A stretch of 11,523 nucleotides of DNA from Phoronis ovalis (Eukaryota > Phoronida > Phoronidae), in NCBI GenBank assembly GCA_028565635.1, contig JAOXYB010052478.1, positions 1 through 11,523 of the forward strand, in the 5' to 3' direction. The notes under the pieces are model-generated. The model made no database searches, was not told the DNA's origin, and was given only the letters and a program-made list of their open reading frames with translations. Of the stretch, positions 7,431 through 11,523 are shown piece by piece. A program made the translations under genes and the position numbers. Position 1 is the first letter of the stretch; every line of letters starts with the position of its first letter.

Positions 7431-8448
7431 CATATGAATATCAGTCTTTCCAAGCAGTTACTTTTCCGCTGAAAGCAAATATTTGTTGTATAATGAAACG
7501 AGTGAACACAGTAGCTATAGTAACATTAGTTTCATGACTATACCATATAAAATGATTCTGGACTTATGTTCGAAAAAAGTACAGCATAATATATAATTGA
7601 TGACACAAGTCACGTCTTCTACTTTTTTAACCTGCTTGATTCGTGAATCAAAATGGTATGGTATTCCATAGTACCTTCGATTATAATCTTCATTTGTAAT
7701 TCAGTTACTTTGTACAAATTACTCTAAAATTCAAAATTTCGGAAGAAAAATACAAGCAGGAAAATTGACAAAGCCGTTCATCTATTGCCACTTTTACTTC
7801 CGGCCGTTTCATTTATCTTTCTCGTTTGTAGCTTTGTACCATGGTACTTTTTTACAGTTTTATTTTTTCGAAAAGATAACGTGTTTTTTAACATCAGCGC
7901 TATGGCTAGGTACATTAATCACTCCTGAGTTAGCTAATCAGGTTGTAGAAATGTTAACTGCACCATTTGTTGACAAATAATAGGTTATAACACTAGGGAC
8001 TTTCCAACTACTGCAGCTTCGTGGAAACGATTTGAACACTTGGGTAAATCAATTTATATTCAAACTAGATAGCCATATTGGCTTTTATGAACGTTACATG
8101 ACCTCTGAATTACCTTTCAACACGATTTTTGAACATTTCAGCAAATAATAGAAATTCATTGCTTTGGGACTTCTTAAACTCAAAATGTCCTCCTTGAATT
8201 CTATGCTTTCTTAAAATGTTATGCCATATTGAGAGTTTGAACTAGGTGACCTTTCGACATCAAGGTTAAATCAGGACTGTCATATGTCAAAATACAAGCC
8301 TATTGGACTAAACACTATGACGCAGTATATATTTCCTACATACAATTATTTTAAAAGATGCTTAAATAAATTCAACTTTTAATAAATAAATATTCTAAAA
8401 GGTCATCAAAATGACCTTTTCATAACCTAATATCATCCTTTTGGAACA

Positions 8449-8608
8449 TTTCGAGTAATTTTAGAATTTTGACCTTTGACCCCTAAATGACCTTTTGACC
8501 GCGAGGTCAGCAATGGCCTACCCTAGGGATGTCAAACCTCAAATATCATGTCCTTAACTGCAACAGACTTCAAGATATAGCTTAGTGAAAATTTGAAGAT
8601 CAATAAAT
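8449..8608 (+). repeat. Dispersed repeat copy A, rich in TGACC motifs
   Basis: Shares an ordered set of blocks with 8711-8866: TTTGACC, AAATGACCTTTTGAC, AATGGCCTA, AGGGATGTCA, CAA.TATCA and a TCTTTAAG/ACTTCAAG block. Spacing between copies is about 261 bp. Looser echoes near 8095-8130 and 8245-8295 (TGACCTTTCGACATCAAGGT) suggest older copies. It has no coding capacity and its class is unknown. Confidence 0.7.
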
Positions 8609-8710
8609 TAATTGAAAAGATGCCAACAAATAAAAATAAAACCTTTTAGTACCGAAATATTCTTGAAGACCATCTAAAATACTTCAGTTGTAATTCTGTA
8701 CAATCATTCA

Positions 8711-8866
8711 GCACAATTTTTGTCAAAATTTGTTCTTTGACCTCCAAATGACCTTTTGACTTCAAAGTCAATAATGGCCTATACCCCAGGGATGTCACAC
8801 ATCAAGTATCAAGTTCCTAGTTTAACCGTCTTTAAGTATGTATCTTGCTGATAATTGGAATAAAAA
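8711..8866 (+). repeat. Dispersed repeat copy B
   Basis: Second, diverged copy of the 8449-8608 unit in the same orientation, followed at once by a purine-rich tail (8857-8906). The tail could be the 3' end of a retroposed element, but no target duplication was identified. Confidence 0.7.
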
Positions 8867-8906
8867 GAATAAGAAAAAGAAGAAAAGAAGTAGAAGAAGA
8901 AAGAAA
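8857..8906 (+). repeat. Purine-rich (A/GAA) tract
   Basis: Fifty bases almost entirely A and G with repeated AAGAA and GAAGAA units. Simple-sequence tract or degenerate poly(A)-like tail of repeat copy B. Confidence 0.8.
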
Positions 8907-8928
8907 TCATACAAAACTAATAGGTTTG

Positions 8929-8979
8929 CTTCCTTATAGGAGCAATCCTAATTACGAACTATATACAGCTATAAGGAAG
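8929..8979. repeat. 11-bp perfect inverted repeat
   Basis: CTTCCTTATAG (8929-8939) and CTATAAGGAAG (8969-8979) are exact reverse complements separated by 29 bases. This is either a short hairpin or the remnant ends of a small element; it lies just after the purine-rich tract. Confidence 0.75.
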
Positions 8980-9230
8980 TAATATTGAGGATTTGCAAAA
9001 CAGATGTGTTGTAAATATTTGTAATAAGTGGAGTTGATTATGATGAAGATACAAATAATTGAGTTTCACCTTAATAAAAAAAGGTGCGTCTTATTTTTTG
9101 GCGTAAACAATTTTTAAAACGCACTTTGTTATTCGACTGCTCATTAATTAGTGCTAAAACAAAATATATATTCCAGAATATCTTTTAAAAGTTTGTACAG
9201 ATCTTTGTTGTCTCACTCATCGTTATAAAA

Positions 9231-9236
9231 GTAAGT
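9231..9236 (+). other. Possible 5' splice site of a non-coding first exon for the tetraspan gene
   Basis: AAAA|GTAAGTATT is a full-consensus donor. Joined to the acceptor at 9965 it would give a 735-bp intron and place AAAA directly before the ATG, a favourable start context with A at -3. TATAAAAG at 9224-9231 overlaps it and could instead be a TATA box, but both roles together are unlikely. Speculative. Confidence 0.2.
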
Positions 9237-9951
9237 ATTAGAACAGAACACAGTTTCAAAATAGTACCAGGGTATACTTTGAAAGGTTCATGTCTTATCG
9301 AGTTTTACTGCAGGAAAGGGTCATGATTTTACAGCTTTGCTATGTTTTTATAATAGCCTTGTTTTTACAAAACTGTTGTACCAGTATGTAGATCAGCATG
9401 TTACACTGCGATAAGGAAAATGCCATAGGTTTTGAGTAAATTCATGAAAGTGTATGGATTTGGGGACCTGGTTCAGGGAAGGGTAGGGTTTAATTTGTCA
9501 ATCTTTCAATCTGGGAAATGGAGTGAACGGGAAACATAATATACACCCACATTTTATTTGAGTGCCTCATCCGGACAGTACGTAGTGTTACGTACATACT
9601 CCATTGCTAGTCAATACTGTGTTTTCAGTGATATGAGGGTCTTTGAAAAGTCTAAGGTGACAAACCATTTATTATCTGGCACCAACATCTTTAAAGGGAA
9701 GCAAAGAAGGAAAAAAGGAAAGAAAATAGACGGATGTCAACAATTTTAACTACTAACATCGTTTTTATATCTAATTTGGCTAAATTTTACTGACATATAT
9801 CTATTAGAATAATATGCTGTTTTTATTAGTCATTAATTGTCACTAAATGCCCGTAGCATTATTAATCATATCTGTTGTAAATCAAATATAAGAAAATCAG
9901 TGAGTGTATAATTACTAGTAACAGTAGGCTACATGTGCATTACAACCATCT

Positions 9952-9965
9952 GATTGTATTTCCAG
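9952..9965 (+). other. Splice acceptor directly before the tetraspan start codon
   Basis: GATTGTATTTCCAG is a pyrimidine-rich 3' splice site with AG at 9964-9965 and ATG immediately after. It implies an upstream exon, probably 5' UTR. Confidence 0.6.
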
Positions 9966-10691
9966 ATGTTGACAAACACTCTTCCAAGATTGCCTCACAA
10001 GGCTGTTTTCGGTTTAGGAATAGCAGAAACAGTCCTTTCCAGTCTCATCGTAATTCTGGGAATCGTAAATGGAATCTTATATGCAGGTGTTGTGTATGAT
10101 TGCTCTGGAGCTACCGAAGTTTGGATGGGCATCGTTTGTATTGTAGCTGGAGCAATTGGAGTTGTGGCGGGTAAAAAGCAACGCAAACCCTTTATCGTCG
10201 CTAACATGGTTATGTCTATTATAGCCTCTGTATTAGCTTTTATAATAATGTGCATTGCAGCTGCGTTAACAACCTCGCCGTCATCAAGATACAATTTCGT
10301 TTGTTACTTTTCCAAGTACTCAGTCGGTTATTATTTATGTATTATAATCGCACTCCTAGCTGCAGCAGAAACCATCATTGCCATCGTCTCCGCGTGTATG
10401 TGCTGTCGTGTACTCTGTTGTGGACCACGACAACCTGGTCAAACTGTGGCAACGCATACAATAGTTCAAGGGCAATCAACAACCGGAGTAGTCGTTCACC
10501 AAGGAGCTCAAGTCAACCCCCCGGTTATCACTTATTATGGTCAGCCAGGTGTTGTATCTTATACTCAGCCAGGTGTTGTATCTTATACTCATCCAGGAGT
10601 TGTGACTGACCCAGTTCTTGTGCCACAAGCTCCCGTACCTGTTCCTGCTCCCGGTGCACCGCCGTATACGCCAAGTGCTCCAAAATATTAA
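9966..10691 (+). CDS. Four-transmembrane protein, CD20/MS4A-like, with Pro-rich tail
   Basis: 241 residues. Four hydrophobic segments at about 14-39, 52-69, 76-101 and 119-144, with a short first loop, a basic linker (GKKQRKP, 69-75) between helices 2 and 3, and a second loop with Cys113; the first loop has Cys46. The order W-x-G...A-G-x-x-x, basic linker, then an acid in helix 4 (Glu135) resembles CD20/MS4A-like tetraspan proteins, which sit in the plasma membrane and are often linked to signalling or channels. After helix 4 comes a cysteine cluster (CMCCRVLCC, 144-152), a likely palmitoylation site, then an 89-residue tail rich in Pro, Gly and Val with repeats at 193-216, ending PPYTPSAPKY. 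ATG9966 is used because an in-frame TGA lies at 9951 and a strong acceptor (TATTTCCAG) ends at 9965; the coding part is otherwise one exon. If an upstream coding exon exists, the N terminus is longer. The family call is by pattern only. Confidence 0.8.
   Translation: MLTNTLPRLPHKAVFGLGIAETVLSSLIVILGIVNGILYAGVVYDCSGATEVWMGIVCIVAGAIGVVAGKKQRKPFIVANMVMSIIASVLAFIIMCIAAALTTSPSSRYNFVCYFSKYSVGYYLCIIIALLAAAETIIAIVSACMCCRVLCCGPRQPGQTVATHTIVQGQSTTGVVVHQGAQVNPPVITYYGQPGVVSYTQPGVVSYTHPGVVTDPVLVPQAPVPVPAPGAPPYTPSAPKY
10542..10613 (+). repeat. In-frame 24-bp tandem repeat in the tetraspan tail
   Basis: Units 10542-10565 and 10566-10589 are identical and encode QPGVVSYT twice; a third, diverged unit (10590-10613) encodes HPGVVTDP. 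Exact identity of the first two suggests a recent slippage duplication and likely copy-number variation. Confidence 0.95.
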
Positions 10692-11251
10692 TGAACTATT
10701 AAAGATATAAGCATCATTTGGAATTACAAACATGTATATACAGTTTTACTTTATGCAAGGATTTTACTATGTCCAACAAGATACCTACGCAAATAATCAA
10801 ACGAACCAAAGAATCAAAACAAAGTATACGTTTTTAAATACTTTCCGCCCCTAAAGAACCCTTGAAAATGCAGATTGTATAATGGGTAAAAAAACACAAT
10901 AGCAATGGATTTATAATATCGTCAATATAAAGTTGGTTACTTATTAGATATTCGAGAGATTCAAATAATTTAATATATATTTAATTTATTAGAAATTCAA
11001 GAGATTGGAGAGATTCAAATTAAAATAAAGTTGGTTATTTGTTAGAGATTTGAGAGAAGACAGGCTATAGTCTTTTGTATTTATTTTTTTTTCAAATATT
11101 ATCATGAAAACACTTGTCATGGCTACTCGCCTCTAATTATTAAAGTGTGATAAATTGTATTTTTTTTGCAATAATTCTTACTATAGTAAGTAAGAAGTAC
11201 AGTTTGATGTAAATTTCCATAGCAGGCATATAATTTAAGAAAAAAAATTCT
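10692..11251. other. 3' flank of the tetraspan gene
   Basis: No gene seen. ATTAAA at 10698-10703 and AATAAA at 11024-11029 are candidate poly(A) signals giving a very short or a roughly 350-nt 3' UTR. The rest is AT-rich, with an imperfect repeat at 10927-11060. Confidence 0.5.
10927..11060 (+). repeat. Imperfect direct repeats, AAAGTTGGTTA...GAGAGATTCAAAT
   Basis: ATAAAGTTGGTTACTTATTAGATATTCGAGAG (starting 10927) recurs as ATAAAGTTGGTTATTTGTTAGAGATTTGAGAG (starting 11025), 98 bp apart. A middle partial copy (about 10985-11020) shares TTATTAGA and GAGAGATTCAAAT. Confidence 0.8.
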
Positions 11252-11264
11252 GTCACCTAGCAAC
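11252..11264 (+). promoter_or_regulatory. RFX X-box match
   Basis: GTCACCTAGCAAC fits the RFX consensus GTNRCC-N(0-3)-RGYAAC at every position, with a one-base spacer. RFX factors bind such sites in promoters of ciliary genes and, in vertebrates, MHC class II genes. A second half-site (GGGCAAC) follows at 11293-11299. It may serve a gene beyond the window edge. Confidence 0.45.
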
Positions 11265-11303
11265 GATATCTCGTGATTCTGCTTTTACCGATGGGCAACA
11301 CGT

Positions 11304-11311
11304 TGACGTCA
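11304..11311. promoter_or_regulatory. CRE palindrome TGACGTCA
   Basis: A perfect 8-bp CREB/ATF consensus, 39 bp after the X-box match. CpG-containing sites are scarce in this AT-rich stretch, which makes the pair stand out. Confidence 0.45.
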
Positions 11312-11523
11312 TCATGCTAACGTTTCAAAAAAAGCTGGTAAACGATAAACAAACTAGGTTATTATAATATCTTGTTTTGCGATAGATATCTTCATTGTAA
11401 TGTTTGGCAAAGTAATATATTCTAAATGTTGTCAGTCAGTAGCAAAATTTTAATTACTTTTATATTATAATAAAATGGAGACATATCAAACTAAATGTTT
11501 ATGTAAATTATCTTATATATATC
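11312..11523. other. Right end of window
   Basis: AT-rich; no open frame, splice structure or repeat was recognised here. A TSS for a downstream gene could lie here but is not evident. Confidence 0.4.

Larger units (their letters stand above)
6088..9965. other. Intergenic region with repeats, no convincing gene
   Basis: No exon-like coding segment with a recognisable family was found on either strand. The 6088-6690 part may be P450 3' UTR; 6695-6750 is CA-rich; 7100-8000 is AT-rich with short stop-broken frames; 8040-8870 is repeat-like; 8990-9950 shows little beyond a few short palindromes and a possible 5' splice site at 9231. The region also contains a perfect 12-bp palindrome GTACCATGGTAC (7836-7847). 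Confidence 0.6.

Noticed and set aside
7765-7980. Open stretch of 71 codons ending LTAPFVDK, followed by another 53-codon stretch in the same frame to 8146
   Set aside because: No ATG start in the first stretch, two adjacent stops between them, no recognisable domain, and a composition typical of AT-rich intergenic DNA. A decayed exon or transposon piece is possible but cannot be supported.
9558-9749. 63-codon open frame on the + strand
   Set aside because: No ATG at its beginning, no family resemblance, and a low-complexity lysine-rich end.
9995-10294. Antisense open frame over the tetraspan gene
   Set aside because: A shadow of the hydrophobic helices on the opposite strand; the sense frame has clear membrane-protein logic.
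10250-10733. Other-frame and antisense open frames over the tetraspan tail
   Set aside because: They arise from the repetitive, stop-poor Pro/Gly coding sequence and show no start context or domain.

Overview
The window looks like nuclear DNA from a multicellular animal, most likely a mollusc such as a bivalve. It is AT-rich. One gene is cut into ten short exons by small GT-AG introns (about 200-840 bp), intergenic sequence is long and repeat-laden, and two small non-autonomous transposon-like elements are visible. The mollusc assignment is inference from protein flavour and repeat style; no search was possible.

Gene 1 (775-6087, + strand) is a complete, apparently intact microsomal cytochrome P450 of the CYP2 clan. 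Joining ten exons (118, 172, 130, 129, 213, 133, 95, 168, 128 and 211 nt) gives 1497 nt, or 498 residues plus a stop, with matching phases at all nine junctions. The protein has an N-terminal membrane anchor, a proline-rich hinge, the I helix, the ExxR motif, the PERF motif and a canonical heme-cysteine loop. Intron 6 appears to use a GC donor. Three normally conserved positions are changed: the C-helix Trp is Leu, the I-helix acid is Asn, and the Pro before the heme loop is Leu. A 407-bp element with inverted ends and a 7-bp direct flanking repeat lies about 100 bp upstream of the start codon. A 378-bp MITE-like element with long inverted ends and an internal palindrome sits in intron 4.

The 6088-9965 stretch has no convincing gene. 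It holds candidate poly(A) signals, a CA-rich tract, a diverged duplicated segment (6427/7379), a diverged repeat family rich in TGACCT nuclear-receptor-type half-sites (about 8449-8866) ending in a purine-rich tail, and an 11-bp inverted repeat (8929-8979).

Gene 2 (9966-10691, + strand) encodes a 241-residue four-helix membrane protein resembling the CD20/MS4A-like group. It has a cysteine cluster after helix 4 and a Pro/Gly/Val-rich cytoplasmic tail containing an exact 24-bp tandem duplication. Its ATG directly follows a strong splice acceptor, so an upstream non-coding exon is likely. Downstream are related 3' repeats and, at 11252-11311, an RFX X-box match with a perfect CRE palindrome. 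This may belong to the promoter of a gene beyond the right edge. The two genes show no obvious functional link.
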